Origin: Lutjanus erythropterus
Taxonomy: Eukaryota > Chordata > Actinopteri > Lutjaniformes > Lutjanidae
Direction of reading: 5' to 3'
Length of the DNA: 64,000 nucleotides
Assembly (NCBI GenBank): GCA_020091685.1
Contig: CM034605.1
Location: forward strand, 8,107,019 to 8,171,018
Shown here piece by piece: positions 25,001-33,436 of the stretch (the first letter of the stretch is position 1; every line of letters begins with the position of its first letter). The notes beneath the pieces are model-generated. The model had not been told where the DNA came from. It worked only from the letters and a program-made list of their open reading frames with translations, and searched no databases. Made by a program: the position numbers and the translations under genes.

Positions 25001-25235
25001 TCCATCGCAGGGCTCGTTGGAGCACGGGCCCGAGGATGGGGCCCTTTATGACATGCTCCATGACCCGGCCCATCACCAGAAGGGCCGTCGGACCAACAAG
25101 GTGGATGTCAGCTCTTTGCTGGTAGTGTCAGGAGGTTTGGGGCACCGCAGGGTGAACAAAAAGACCAAACAGTCTCGCCATGAGGACACCACCTCTACCA
25201 TCATGATCTGGCAGATCCCCTTACTCAACATGTGA
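974..25235 (+). CDS. arhgef10: ARHGEF10 (Rho guanine nucleotide exchange factor 10), 3' eleven coding exons; 5' end outside the window
   Basis: The joined exons are 974-1089, 3220-3347, 4704-4804, 5138-5259, 6905-6991, 7962-8188, 8526-8683, 12123-12265, 14895-15069, 24090-24212 and 24733-25235. All introns are GT..AG and the phases fit, giving 626 whole codons after two bases of a split codon, then TGA. The protein is the C-terminal half of an ARHGEF10/ARHGEF10L-type RhoGEF: a PH-like segment (motifs [38 protein letters not shown]) and then a WD40-like propeller region ([49 protein letters not shown]) ending IWQIPLLNM. Members of this family load GTP on Rho GTPases, chiefly RhoA; the DH catalytic exons lie upstream of position 1. 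The choice of ARHGEF10 over ARHGEF10L rests mainly on KBTBD11 being the next gene, as on human 8p23.3. Both paralogues are similar across this region, so the symbol is less certain than the family. Confidence 0.93.
1090..4703 (+). other. ARHGEF10 introns around the 3220-3347 exon
   Basis: These are AT-rich introns with no further exon that I can support. They hold an AT-rich (TATA)-type stretch near 2330-2395 and CT-rich runs near 3725-3790. The 974-base leader of the window (1-973) is also intron, with a run of 19 A at 784-802. Confidence 0.7.
3220..3347 (+). CDS. arhgef10: ARHGEF10 exon, PH-like region
   Basis: The acceptor is TGTACAG and the donor is ACAA|GTTTGT. It reads [20 protein letters not shown], then the acidic helix [20 protein letters not shown]. 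It begins in phase 0 and ends two bases into the codon completed by the next exon (AA+G, Lys). Confidence 0.93.
4704..4804 (+). CDS. arhgef10: ARHGEF10 exon, end of PH-like region
   Basis: The acceptor is TTTACAG and the donor CTAG|GTAAAG. It reads [20 protein letters not shown] and ends [13 protein letters not shown]. The Trp-containing terminal helix is what is expected at the C-terminus of a PH fold. Confidence 0.93.
5138..5259 (+). CDS. arhgef10: ARHGEF10 exon, linker after PH-like region
   Basis: The acceptor is ACATCAG and the donor TTCAAG|GTGAGA. It reads [20 protein letters not shown] through MSKLQEFK. The preceding codon is completed across the junction (G+AG, Glu). Confidence 0.93.
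5319..5393 (+). pseudogene. Decayed tRNA-Ile-like sequence
   Basis: The first 40 or so bases track the intact tRNA-Ile(AAU) gene at 6425: the same A-box area (TTAGCTTAGTTGG), the same GGTTAGAGC D-arm and GTGCTAAT anticodon region. The 3' half is degenerate: the B box reads ACTGGTTACATT instead of GGTTCGATCCC, and the acceptor stem does not close. It could be a broken tandem copy or the head of a tRNA-derived SINE. Confidence 0.6.
6425..6498 (+). tRNA. tRNA-Ile (anticodon AAU)
   Basis: This is a complete 74-nt cloverleaf. The acceptor stem is GGCCGGT paired with ACGGGCC, followed by A73. The A box TAGCTCAGTTGG is at 6432-6443. The anticodon loop CTAATAA is at 6457-6463 with AAT at 6459-6461, on stem TGGTG/CGCCA. 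A perfect B box GGTTCGATCCC is at 6477-6487. A pol III terminator TTTT at 6504-6507 follows six bases behind. There is no intron. The first anticodon base A would be edited to inosine. It sits in the sense orientation inside an ARHGEF10 intron and is transcribed independently by pol III. Confidence 0.97.
6905..6991 (+). CDS. arhgef10: ARHGEF10 exon, entry to WD40-like region
   Basis: The acceptor is TGTGGCAG and the donor TTTGG|GTGAGA. It is phase 0 at both ends, 29 codons, reading [20 protein letters not shown] through GHGCVW. The tRNA-Ile gene lies in the intron just upstream. Confidence 0.93.
7962..8188 (+). CDS. arhgef10: ARHGEF10 exon, WD40-like region
   Basis: The acceptor is TTTGTCCAG and the donor GGCAG|GTACAG. 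It contains [20 protein letters not shown] and [14 protein letters not shown], both family-diagnostic. A less conserved, Glu/Asn-rich loop follows ([11 protein letters not shown]) before the next strand, SVCLGMEEG. Confidence 0.93.
8526..8683 (+). CDS. arhgef10: ARHGEF10 exon, WD40-like region
   Basis: The acceptor is CTGTTTAG and the donor CACAAG|GTGGGT. It reads [20 protein letters not shown], then [10 protein letters not shown] and [16 protein letters not shown]. Its first codon is split with the previous exon (AG+C, Ser). Confidence 0.93.
8684..12122 (+). other. ARHGEF10 intron with one foldback element
   Basis: This is a 3.4-kb intron. Apart from the palindromic element at 9787-10112 I see no exon or RNA gene. 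A 205-codon open stretch at 10412-11029 has no recognisable domain. Confidence 0.6.
9787..10112. mobile_element. Foldback MITE (inverted-repeat DNA element)
   Basis: The left arm (TTGAAGTGGGTTGTATGAG, then a TACCAACAGTAGATG block) returns as its reverse complement at the right (CTACTGTATGTAATACCTCA, then CACCACTTCAA). The ends read ATAGGGATATT on the left and ACCCCTTTAAG on the right. The middle holds TTTTAACCAACCT and TATCATTTTAAG. It is a non-coding element, similar in kind to the TTAA-ended foldbacks further right. Confidence 0.7.
12123..12265 (+). CDS. arhgef10: ARHGEF10 exon, WD40-like region
   Basis: The acceptor is GTTATAG and the donor GGAG|GTATGT. It reads [20 protein letters not shown], then [13 protein letters not shown]. 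It begins two bases into a codon and ends on a boundary. A 3.4-kb intron precedes it. Confidence 0.93.
12266..14894 (+). other. ARHGEF10 intron
   Basis: This 2.6-kb intron contains a decayed copy of the AGGGCTGCA-type hAT MITE near 12655-12830. I see nothing else definable. Confidence 0.6.
12655..12830 (-). mobile_element. Decayed hAT-type MITE fragment
   Basis: The right end reads AATAATCATTAGGTGCAGCCCTG, the reverse complement of the CAGGGCTGCA..TAATGATTATT start seen, less decayed, at 33813 and 24257. The internal sequence is AT-rich and eroded, so the left limit is approximate. Confidence 0.5.
14895..15069 (+). CDS. arhgef10: ARHGEF10 exon, WD40-like region
   Basis: The acceptor is GTCTAG and the donor CCTG|GTAAGA. 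It reads [20 protein letters not shown], then the family's most conserved stretch [20 protein letters not shown] 9.0-kb intron, the longest in the window, follows. Confidence 0.94.
18945..19752. mobile_element. Possible inverted-repeat DNA element
   Basis: TGCACCAACAAGGATTATTT at 18947 is mirrored by TTTTTTGGTGCAACAC at 19735-19750, whose reverse complement is GTGTTGCACCAAAAAA. The sequence between is AT-rich with repeated TTTAAACC words. Termini are imperfect and no clear target duplication is visible. Confidence 0.35.
19395..19530. repeat. Degenerate tandem repeat, about 40-bp period
   Basis: TTAGCTAGCTAGCAAACAAT, TTTAGCAAGCTAGAAAACAA and CAGTTAGCAAGCAAACCGTG follow one another with a spacing of about 40 bases. 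Each is followed by a related TGCAATG/GTAGTG segment. Confidence 0.5.
24090..24212 (+). CDS. arhgef10: ARHGEF10 exon, WD40-like region
   Basis: The acceptor is TTCCACAG and the donor CACAG|GTAACA. It reads [20 protein letters not shown], then [12 protein letters not shown]. The intron behind it carries a decayed hAT-type MITE at 24257-24595. Confidence 0.94.
24257..24595 (+). mobile_element. Decayed hAT-type MITE
   Basis: It begins CAGGCCTGTAACTAACTGAT with TTTTCATTATTAATTAG, and ends with TCAAAATAGTTGCCAATTAG and TTTTCTGTCAATTGCAG. These are the two terminal parts of the element at 33813-34519, in the same order. The 3' terminus is lost. Confidence 0.65.
24733..25235 (+). CDS. arhgef10: ARHGEF10 terminal coding exon
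   Basis: The acceptor is TTGTCAG and the TGA stop is at 25233-25235. It reads [17 protein letters not shown], a Pro/Ser/Thr-rich variable loop of about 80 residues, a serine run ([19 protein letters not shown]), a basic patch ([20 protein letters not shown]) and the conserved end [13 protein letters not shown]. Confidence 0.94.
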
Positions 25236-25620
25236 CACCAGAATCACCTCGGTAGGTTGGATATAATATTTTATCAGCTGGCCCGGCTCTGACTCTGTGA
25301 TCCAACAACAGTTGAGCAAGTTTGGTACCTCAGTCAACAGCTAGGTAGCTAATCTACATTAGCTGTTAGCTAGCTAGTTACATCTGAGGGCTAATGTTAG
25401 GAAAACAAGCTAGCTGGTTAATCTAAATTAATCATGTTTTTGCTAACATTTGCTAACTTAAGATATGATTGACCAAAGTTTTGCCAGGTACCAAGCTAGC
25501 TCAACTGTTACTGGAGCACAGGGCAAAAAGGGGTAGGACTAAATAAAGGTTAATTACCAGTAGAAACTTTAATTTCTTTCCTGTCTATAGACCTTACACA
25601 TATTCTCTGTCTCTTTTCAG
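25236..25620 (+). other. Start of ARHGEF10 3' UTR and probable 3' UTR intron (25252-25620)
   Basis: Sixteen bases after the stop there is a donor-like TCG|GTAGGT. A pyrimidine-rich acceptor ending CTCTTTTCAG lies at 25611-25620. Splicing would remove 369 bp. The junction would be closer to the stop than the roughly 50-55 nt normally needed to trigger nonsense-mediated decay. Inside the interval is AATAAA at 25542-25547, which could end a shorter unspliced transcript. The interval is also rich in CTAGCT words (25336-25500). Confidence 0.45.
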
Positions 25621-27915
25621 GTTGAGACAGAAGTGCTGCACACAGCTCTCACAAGAGGATCTGTTAATGGAGCATTTGGGATCAATCAAAACAACTACAT
25701 GTCTTATTAAAACCACAAGTGCATTAAGCATCATCCACAATATTCAGGTGATGTTTTCTAAAGATGTCTCCCACCATAAAAGCAAAGGATCAATATAACC
25801 ACTCAATCAAGATGCTTGTCGGTGCAAACAGCACCCTACAGGCCAGTCAAAGGATATACTGTACTTGTTTGAAAACACTGAAAGGTCTTTCACTTCACCC
25901 TTTGATAAAGTTGGTTGTTGTTCTGTAACGTGGCTTATACATTACTCTCCAGTGTTTGTTCCGTACCAGTCGACTGTTTAGGACTGCAGTATTTAAATCA
26001 GTGTTGAAAAGAAATGAGGAAGGCGTGTAAGGTAACGATGGGGCTTTGAATCTGTTACATAAAAGTTTTACTAAGAGTAGGATTAGGTTTTTGGCCAGAC
26101 CTTAGATCATCTGTCAAGGCCAGAGTTGTAAATATGAAGTATAACAACTCAGGATTACATGTGTATGAGTTTTATGGTCAGAGAAAGTTTCTGGTTTTGT
26201 CTGGTGCTCCTACCATTCTGTTAGTAGAGTAAAGGGATTTAAAAAGGTGAAATATTGATGACTGAATTAGTTTGGGAAGGCTTGATTAGAATCTCTGGCT
26301 GGCCAGGTTTCTATTCATAAAGGGATGAAAGAGTTGTTATCACCAGGAGAGATATTTTTCCCCCCATTGCATATTTGTGTCTCACATACGGATATTTAAA
26401 AAAAGACAGACAGCTTTATACTTTTGTCACATTTTGTATGTACTTCTGTTATGTGTATTAACAAATTCATAAACTGTTTTATTGAGCAACCTTGTGTACT
26501 TCATTTGAACTTCATTTTCAAAGCATGCACGCAGATCTGTTTTAGTCACCATGTTTTTACTTATCCATCAGTAGTTTTCTAGAATTGATGACTCGTTCTG
26601 GGAAATATGCATCAACTTTGTGCCAACTTTTCTGCAAGTTTCCAGCTCAAATGATTCAAATGCATTGACATTTTGATAAAGCACAAGCTACTGACTAAAG
26701 CTAGAAGATTTATGTCATATTCGATACATAAAGAGTATTTTTCTTAACTCAAACCGACCTTGTACTTCTACTCCACTCTATTTGTGCAGAGCCATCAGTT
26801 CATGCTGGGACTAGCAATGTGCCTGAGGGGCCGCAGGAACTGAGCCTGATACAGCTCTTCCGGGATTTCAATGCTCATTTCTCCTACTGCCGAACAGAGA
26901 GGGTCAAAGCTTCTTCTCTCTTGTAACGCCCACGTCCACTGTTGCACAACCATGTTTCACTATGATATCAGTTCTAACAAAAATAGATGATTTCAGGTTG
27001 GAGGTGTTCCCATGCTACAATCCACAGCACCACTGGCTTATCCCAAATATTACCCGATCTGATAATATTTAACTTCTGTAACTGAATACTGCTTGTATTT
27101 ATTAACTAAAACATGGCAACGCCTCGGTCTCACAACCAAGTAACCCAGTTATCTGTTTGTACGCTTGGGTGTTGCTTTATCAAGACAGCTTTGCAACTGG
27201 AAGTCTTTTGTTTTCCCTCTGACCCTGAGGTTTCCATGGCGACCACTCATTTTGTGTATCAGTCCTCAGTAAGTCTTTGTTCTCAGAATATCTGGCATTA
27301 AAGCCTCCCAGCTGAACGCCCTCTAATCTCACGGGGCTGATAGTTGTGCGATGCCCTTGCGGTGGCTCCCCTCTATTTTTATATCTGAAGGCCAGTTGTT
27401 AAGACACACAGTCTCCACGGTGGAGAGGTTATGAACCCTGGATAAAAACGTCCGCTCCTGCTACTCCCGCTTCCCTGTGAGGTTGTGCCATTTCTAATCA
27501 GGCCTTTGAGCATATATGCCTTATGTGCTTCTTTTATGTAGTAAAACAAACATGTCAAATTCCAAGGTTACTTTTCTGTACAAATCACAATATTACTGAT
27601 TTTGCCACAAAAATACAGAATATATTTATTTATGCTGCATGTTGTTTGTTTCAGGCTGCATCTCTTACAGGAGTTGGTTAGTAATAGTGTTGGATCATGT
27701 CCAAAAGGAAAGTGTGACTCATCTCTCCAGAGCATTGTCAGGCTTCAAGTATGTACACTCAATTTATTTTAAGGAGCAATCATGTAATTTCAGATATTAT
27801 GATTGTCTTATGCACAAACAGGTGGAGAGTATTAATGGAACATTATGATTGTTTAATATTTTTACTGCAATAAAAATCACTATGGGGGCTCAAAAGTCTG
27901 GTATTTAATTTTACA
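25621..27915 (+). other. ARHGEF10 3' UTR and intergenic DNA
   Basis: The putative last 3' UTR exon starts at 25621. No AATAAA follows closely; candidate poly(A) signals are ATTAAA near 27297 and AATAAA at 27869-27874, so the transcript end is unresolved. A GC-richer non-repetitive segment at 26790-26950 and another at 27300-27520 (with CTATTTTTAT, close to a MEF2 site) could be regulatory. No coding region is visible. Confidence 0.45.
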
Positions 27916-28734
27916 TTAAAAAGGAAAGTTAACACAAAAATCAAAACACAAACTCAAAAAGCAATGCCCCTTCCAGAAATCATGACACGGTTATTTCAGA
28001 CCTTGTTAGCGGTTTCAACTATTTTCTTTGTACCAAACTACAACTTCACTACGCAGAAGGAAGTGTGCATGTAAAGTTCAGCAGGACGGAAATTATGAAC
28101 ATGCCTACAAAGCTGTATACCAGCTCCTCAACTACAGTGGGTCTCAGGTTGGAGAGATACATGCTGAAGCAGTGGTCTTGCTTCCACACAACCTTTACTG
28201 ACGCTCATTATCAGACACAGCTGTGAACACTGACAACTTCCTGTCCACACGGGAATTTATATGTATGGTAACTGGAATAATCATCAAAATGATGACGATT
28301 GTCAGTTGATATAACAAAAGAACCAACATATATCAATACAAACTGCCACATTAACATAAATGAGTGTTAGCATGCTAGGGTAGAGGTTATCATTAGGTTG
28401 TCTGGTAGAAAGACAGTAGTTTTAAACTGCAGACAACAAAGTCTGTGGATTATCTTGAGTAATTAGGTCATGATTTATGTAAAGAGGCTGCTGTTGAGTT
28501 TTTCAAATGTGTGTTTTTGGCATGTTGGGCACTACAAGCCGAATGCCATCTACTTCCAACAGCGATCGCCCAGTTTTTCAGTGGTTCGGATTACCTGTTA
28601 AGGTTTTTTTTTTTTTTTTTTTTGGAGTGAGTGACAGAGTTGTGGAGATATCAGTCATAGACATGTCTGAAAAAGTTGGGACAGGCCAAAAAGAAAATGT
28701 GTATTTTTGATTTTGTAATGAACTGCCCCTTTAA
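27916..28734. mobile_element. Long foldback element, TTAA-ended
   Basis: The left end TTAAAAAGGAAAGTTAACAC and right end GAACTGCCCCTTTAA are inverted. The arms carry matching blocks: AGAAATCATGACACGGTTAT against GTAATTAGGTCATGATTTAT, and TTTCAGACCTTGTT against AACAAAGTCTGTGG. Words such as GAGTTTTTCAAATGTGT and GAATGCCATCTA recur in the element at 62630-63130, so both belong to one family. A run of 20 T (28604-28623) interrupts the right arm. It ends less than 200 bp before the KBTBD11 promoter region. Confidence 0.7.
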
Positions 28735-28867
28735 TATGTACCAGTATCACTGTAATACTCTAAAAGCCTTGGCATTTTCTAGGGTCTTTCACACATTTTT
28801 CTTATGAATGTGTTTCAGGTTGGGTTTGGTGTGTGTTAGCAGGGGAAGGGGGGTTGCCAAATATTCA

Positions 28868-28880
28868 CCCCCCCCCCCCC
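28868..28880. repeat. Poly(C) tract
   Basis: Thirteen C in a row, just upstream of the KBTBD11 promoter region. Confidence 0.95.
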
Positions 28881-28899
28881 TCCACCCACTGTGGTACCT

Positions 28900-29551
28900 A
28901 GGACAGCATAGACAGGGATGATGCGTGAAGGAATGTCGCAGCTCTGTGATGCGTCCGGCGCGCGCCCAACAGATGGAGCCTCGTGCTCCTGCTGTTGAGT
29001 GTAGGGTTAATACCGCCTGGAGGGGGCGTGGTTTACATCAATGATAACCGCCTCACTGTAGTCAACACTGTAACGAAAGACAACAAAAATCAGAGCCCGA
29101 ACAGGTCCGAGAGTGAGTGTCTGTCTGTGCTGTCCACACGGCGCAGCCCCGGACTGTCTGCTGGAGGAAAAAAGACGCAGCAGCTCTCCTCCTCCTCCTC
29201 CTCTTCCTCCTCCTTCTTCTTCTTCTTCCACCGGGGGAAATCACTGAAGGAGGTGCGACCTGAGATGACTGTGTGATCGTCCCTCCGTCCTGCCTCGCCT
29301 CCACCGCTCATCCCGGGCAGGTCTCACTGCAGGAGGAGCGGATGAAATGAAACATCGGTTGGAGAAAAGGCGAACGGATGGATGGGATAAACCTGCTGGA
29401 ACTGTCGGTGAAGTGAAGTGATCCAGGGGAGCGCACACACAGCCCGGCTGCTTCATCAGGATTGCGCCTGCCTTACGTAACTGAGCTTTGTGGAGGGACT
29501 GGCAGGCAAACTGCTGGTGGAAAGCTGGTTAATCACAGTGAGAAGACGCAG
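28900..29551 (+). promoter_or_regulatory. kbtbd11: KBTBD11 CpG-rich promoter and 5' UTR exon 1
   Basis: This is the strongest CpG-rich stretch in the window (GCGTCCGGCGCGCGCCCAAC near 28951, a GGGGGCGTGG KLF/EGR-like box near 29021). A (TCC)n/(TTC)n tract lies at 29188-29232. Exon 1 is inferred to end at 29551 at the donor GACGCAG|GTAGGT. It carries several short upstream ATG frames and no long ORF, so it is a 5' UTR exon. The transcription start is not determined. Confidence 0.6.
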
Positions 29552-31217
29552 GTAGGTCACATAACACTGGCAATATACACAGATTCTTATTTGTGGACAG
29601 TAATTTGATTTAAATCAGACGTGCGTACAACACTTCCTCTATTCCTTCAGGGTTTGACTGAATGGTGAAAGGTTCTCACCGTTTGTCCGACATTATGCAT
29701 CAGAAAAGAGTTGTGATATAATTACAAACACACAATACCAGTCATATTAGAGATTAATTCCTCCATCAGCGCAACACCATTTGCGCATGCGCTCTGAATA
29801 TCTCCAGATTACCACAAATAATGGACAGGCAGGGAGGGCGATTATTGTAGTAGGTCATGCAGTTTACAGCTACAAGAAGCTGCATGTTGGGACTGATTCT
29901 GCTTCTTTAAGCTGTACGTGTTGCTCAAAAAGCGCCAACGCCGCTGCTTTTGGTTTGACCGATTAGTGACACGTTTGCACAGGAGTGTATTACACAGCAT
30001 AGTTGGCACAAAGTAATTTTTTCCTTTAAATTTCACGGTTTCCAGGCTGTTTGTTATTAGAGAAACGGCGCCCCTTAGAGAAAACACAAGTCTTTGCAGC
30101 CTTTTGCAAGACTCATTTTCCCTCCTCCACTGGGCCTTGGTTAGATGTGTCATGTGCAACATTTTTTCTTTAAAAAAGTATAGATTCATATAAACAGTCA
30201 ATTTATGTTATCACTTGATCCATGAGAGTAGTGGTTTTCAACCTTGGGGTCAGGACCCCCAGGGGGGTCACAAGTTGATTGTGAAGCATAAAATAAAACA
30301 ACATATTGTGGCAGGCAGTGTGGAAGGAGAGCTGGGAGGCATCTCTCAGTGGCATCAGCTCCTTAGTGATATGCAACATAAGAGACAAACACTCTGCAAC
30401 AAGCAAAATACAGCTGGCCTCAAGAAATTAACAGCCACCTCACTGATAGTTTAAATTTTAAACAGCAAAAAAATCACAATTACCAACATAAACTAGTTCG
30501 GAACAGACATAAACATTGATAGAAACTTAAAGAAAACTATTCCGCAAGCAGGATGGGGAATGAGGACTGTATTTTAGATTGGGGAATGTTTTTTTTACAT
30601 TACATGGTATGTACCACTGACATAATATGTGTTTGGTAGCTTTCATGTTTTAGACAGTGTTTCCTGAACAGTCTTAGGCAGAGGGGTGGGGTCATGAGCA
30701 CCAAACTCATTTTTCTGGGAGGTTGTGACTCAAAAAGGTTGAGAACCACTACAGTAGGGTTGTGTGATGGTGGCTGTATCTGCAGAGACCCTGGAGTCTC
30801 CCTTTATTTACTTATTTTCTCATTATTTTGCTGTACTGGGGATGCTTTACCAACCCAAAACACCGGCACTTGACTTCCTACAAATGAGGTTCAGTGTAAC
30901 CAGAGGTTTTCAACGTTGTCTTCTTTTGGGTGTTGATGAAGAGACCCTTACAAGGATATCTTTGGAGGCGATCCCTGTTTATTCTGACAGACAGAGGTAA
31001 ATAACAAAATCCTCTGGTCAATTGTGTTCATATAACTTGAGTCCCTCTCCCAAAGTTTATATGGGGAGAACCCTCAAAATTGAACATGAGGGTACAAAAA
31101 CTCAACTCAGACATTCCACATATTCATTATTTAGGTCTAAACTAAACGTATCAGGTTAGAACAGTTAATCCTACTGATTCTTTCTTTAAATTCATTCATT
31201 GTTTGCTCCCCATGTAG
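29552..31217 (+). other. kbtbd11: KBTBD11 5' UTR intron
   Basis: This inferred intron runs from GTAGGT at 29552 to the acceptor CCCATGTAG at 31209-31217. It contains the hAT-type MITE at 30229-30751. No other feature is visible. Confidence 0.6.
30229..30751. mobile_element. hAT (Charlie-like) MITE
   Basis: The terminal inverted repeats are TAGTGGTTTTCAACC and GGTTGAGAACCACTA. They match the classic CAGTGGTTCTCAACC termini of Charlie-type hAT elements. The subterminal GGGGTCAGGACCCCC is also typical. Element length is 523 bp with no transposase. The flanking 8-mers (CATGAGAG and CAGTAGGG) agree at only five positions, so any target duplication is eroded. Confidence 0.85.
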
Positions 31218-31257
31218 GTGAAGAGAGAGAAGATCCAAGTTTGTCCATCCACTCAGC

Positions 31258-31293
31258 ATGATCGGTGAAGACGGTGTCTCCAATCACCAGTGA
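31258..31293 (+). promoter_or_regulatory. Upstream ORF in the KBTBD11 leader
   Basis: This 11-codon ORF begins ATGATCGGTG with A at -3, a fair Kozak context, and stops at TGA 31291-31293. That is ten bases before the main ATG and in a different frame. It could limit initiation at the main start. Confidence 0.5.
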
Positions 31294-31303
31294 GTTCGTC
31301 AAT

Positions 31304-33199
31304 ATGAACGAGGGCTGCAGGCAGGGAGGAGGGGCTATCACTGTGGAGGCTGATGTCATCCTCCATGCTGTGAACCCTGACCTTGTTACACCTTCTGACA
31401 AAGATGGCTATGTCAAAGGATTCCTGCAGGACGATCAGGATTTCAGCCCCCCTCCGGTGTTTGAGAAGGAGTACCTGTTGGATGGAAGACTGATGGAGAA
31501 CAACCATGTCGATCATCATAAAGGTAATGGCTCGTACATCCCAAGGGCTGATATGATTCGCCTCTCCAGTGATAAGAGAACTCCGGATCTCCCTTCTCAC
31601 GCTAACTCCAATCACATTGGTGGCATGCAGCAAAATTGTGCAAGTAGTGAAATCCACAATGGCGCCAGAGCTAAAATGTCTTACAGTGCAGATTCCTCTG
31701 TAGGATTGCCAGGTCAAGCCAAACAGGAAACTGACTGGTCAGTCTCAAAATCGAACCTCGAGTCCAGGGACAGCAGCCAGGAAGCTGAAAATGCACAGTC
31801 TAAAAAAGAGCCCGACTTAGTCATTGAGGTTGGCGGGCAGACGATCAACGCTCACAAGTCTGTCCTGGCAGAAAAGAGCGACTACTTCAAAGCACGTCTG
31901 TCACGAGACATCCTCAAAGTGAAAGGCGTGAGTTACAAGACTTTGTCTACATTGATAGACTATGTTTACACTTCTCACATGAATGTTTCCAAGGACAATG
32001 TTGTTGATGTCATCACAGGGGCTAAAATCCTTCAGATCCCCTGTGCCGTCCAGGCAGCCATGGACTCCATGTCTGCACAGATCACTGCAGAGAACTGCTA
32101 CGAGATTCTGACCATCGCCAAAAAGCAGCGACTGAGCGAACTGAAGGAGACAGCCTATGGATTCATGAGCGACAACTTCCTCCAGATCCTCAAAGACCCC
32201 GCTGTGTACGGTCGCCTGACCGGATCTGAGCGGGATCTGATCCTGAAGAAGAGAATGGAGGGGAGGAAGACTCTGATGGTGGCGGAGATCAATGATGTGT
32301 TTGATCGAGTTGCGAGTCGGCCACCAAGTCGCTGTGGCAGCCGACCACAGAGCCCGTTGTCGGTTGGGTCTTTGGAGGACAATCATATGATTTACTTCTT
32401 TAATGAGACAGCAAATGACTGGAGACCTTTGACTTCGATGCCTGAGGAAGTAAACACTAAGGGGTGCGGGATGTGCACCATGTATAACTATCTGTTTGTG
32501 GCAGGGGGGATAAAGGGCTACGGGGACAAGGGCAAGGTTTCAGACAAGGTCTTCTGTTACAACCCCATAACCAACCGCTGGGCTGAGGTCAAACCTCTGA
32601 ACCAAGCTCGTGCCCAACTCAAGCTTGTGTCTATGGATGGCTACTTGTACGCCATTGGAGGAGAATGTTTGTTTACAGTGGAAAAATATGACCCTCGCAT
32701 GGACCGTTGGACCACAGTTGCACCTTTGCCCAAGGGAGCCTTTGCGGTGGCTCATGAAGCTACAACGTGCAGCGGAGAACTCTACGTTTCAGGAGGCTCT
32801 CTCTTCTACCGCCTTCTTAAGTATGACGCCAAGAGAGATGAGTGGCAGGAGTGCCCCTACAACAACAGCAGGAAGAAGTCAACTGACATGGTGGCGTTGA
32901 AAAGCTTCATTTACCGCTTTGATGTCAACCGCGAGCAGGGTATCACTGTGTTCAAGTACAACACCATCGTGAAAATGTGGCATGATTGCGCATCACAGAG
33001 GCTTGGAAGTCATTTACCCTTCAGGTGTGCCGTTATCGGGAACTGCATCTATTGTGTGAACAAAAGCCAGACTCTTCAGTTTGTAGTGGAGGAGGAGAAT
33101 GCCTACTTTGTCGAGGAGCCGCTGAGGGCGCCTCTCGAGGCAAAAGGCGTTCTGTTTCCTTTTGTTCTCACTTTGCCTGAAAAGCCTGAAAAAGTTACA

Positions 33200-33202
<3 letters not shown>
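31304..33202 (+). CDS. kbtbd11: KBTBD11, kelch repeat and BTB domain-containing protein 11
   Basis: A single uninterrupted coding exon of 632 codons; the human protein is of similar size (623 residues) and is also encoded in one exon. The start is the first in-frame ATG (A at -3); an in-frame TGA at 31259-31261 closes the frame upstream. The N-terminal 165 residues are polar and low in conservation. BTB is at about 168-257 (DLVIEVGGQTINAHKSVLAE, YFKARLSRD), BACK at about 262-330 (NCYEILTIAKKQRL, AVYGRLTGSERDLI). A Ser/Arg/Pro linker sits at 337-355, and a Kelch propeller from about 360 to 600 has blades NYLFVAGG, GYLYAIGGECLFTVEKYDP and GELYVSGGSLFYRLLKYD. BTB-BACK-Kelch proteins often recruit substrates to CUL3 ubiquitin ligases; for this protein that is a family inference. 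It follows ARHGEF10 on the same strand, as in human. Confidence 0.95.

Positions 33203-33242
<40 letters not shown>
33203..33242. repeat. (TG)20 microsatellite abutting the KBTBD11 stop
   Basis: Forty bases of perfect TG begin directly after the TAG stop at 33200-33202. The array therefore lies at the very start of the 3' UTR. Confidence 0.97.
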
Positions 33243-33244
<2 letters not shown>

Positions 33245-33430
33245 ACATCCATAACAACACATCAAATGTGTCATAGCAAAACTGGAATAAGCAAAGACCT
33301 TATGTACACTCTTCAATGTCAGCTTTCTCTCTCAGTGTCTCATTGCCTGCTTCCAATGGAATGTGTATATTTGCATGGCAATTTAATGTGTCTGCAGCCT
33401 TAAAAGGAAAACTTTCTAATTTTAGTGTTG

Positions 33431-33436
33431 AATAAA
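33431..33436 (+). other. kbtbd11: Candidate KBTBD11 poly(A) signal
   Basis: AATAAA in TGTTGAATAAATGCAG, 229 bases after the stop. It is the first canonical signal downstream. Confidence 0.5.

Noticed and set aside
31265..31303. A GTG start 13 codons upstream of the KBTBD11 ATG
   Set aside because: Vertebrate initiation at GTG is rare. The first in-frame ATG at 31304 has A at -3, and the extra residues show nothing conserved that I know.
31253..32386. Long minus-strand open frames opposite KBTBD11
   Set aside because: They are shadows of the conserved BTB-BACK-Kelch coding frame and show no domain of their own.
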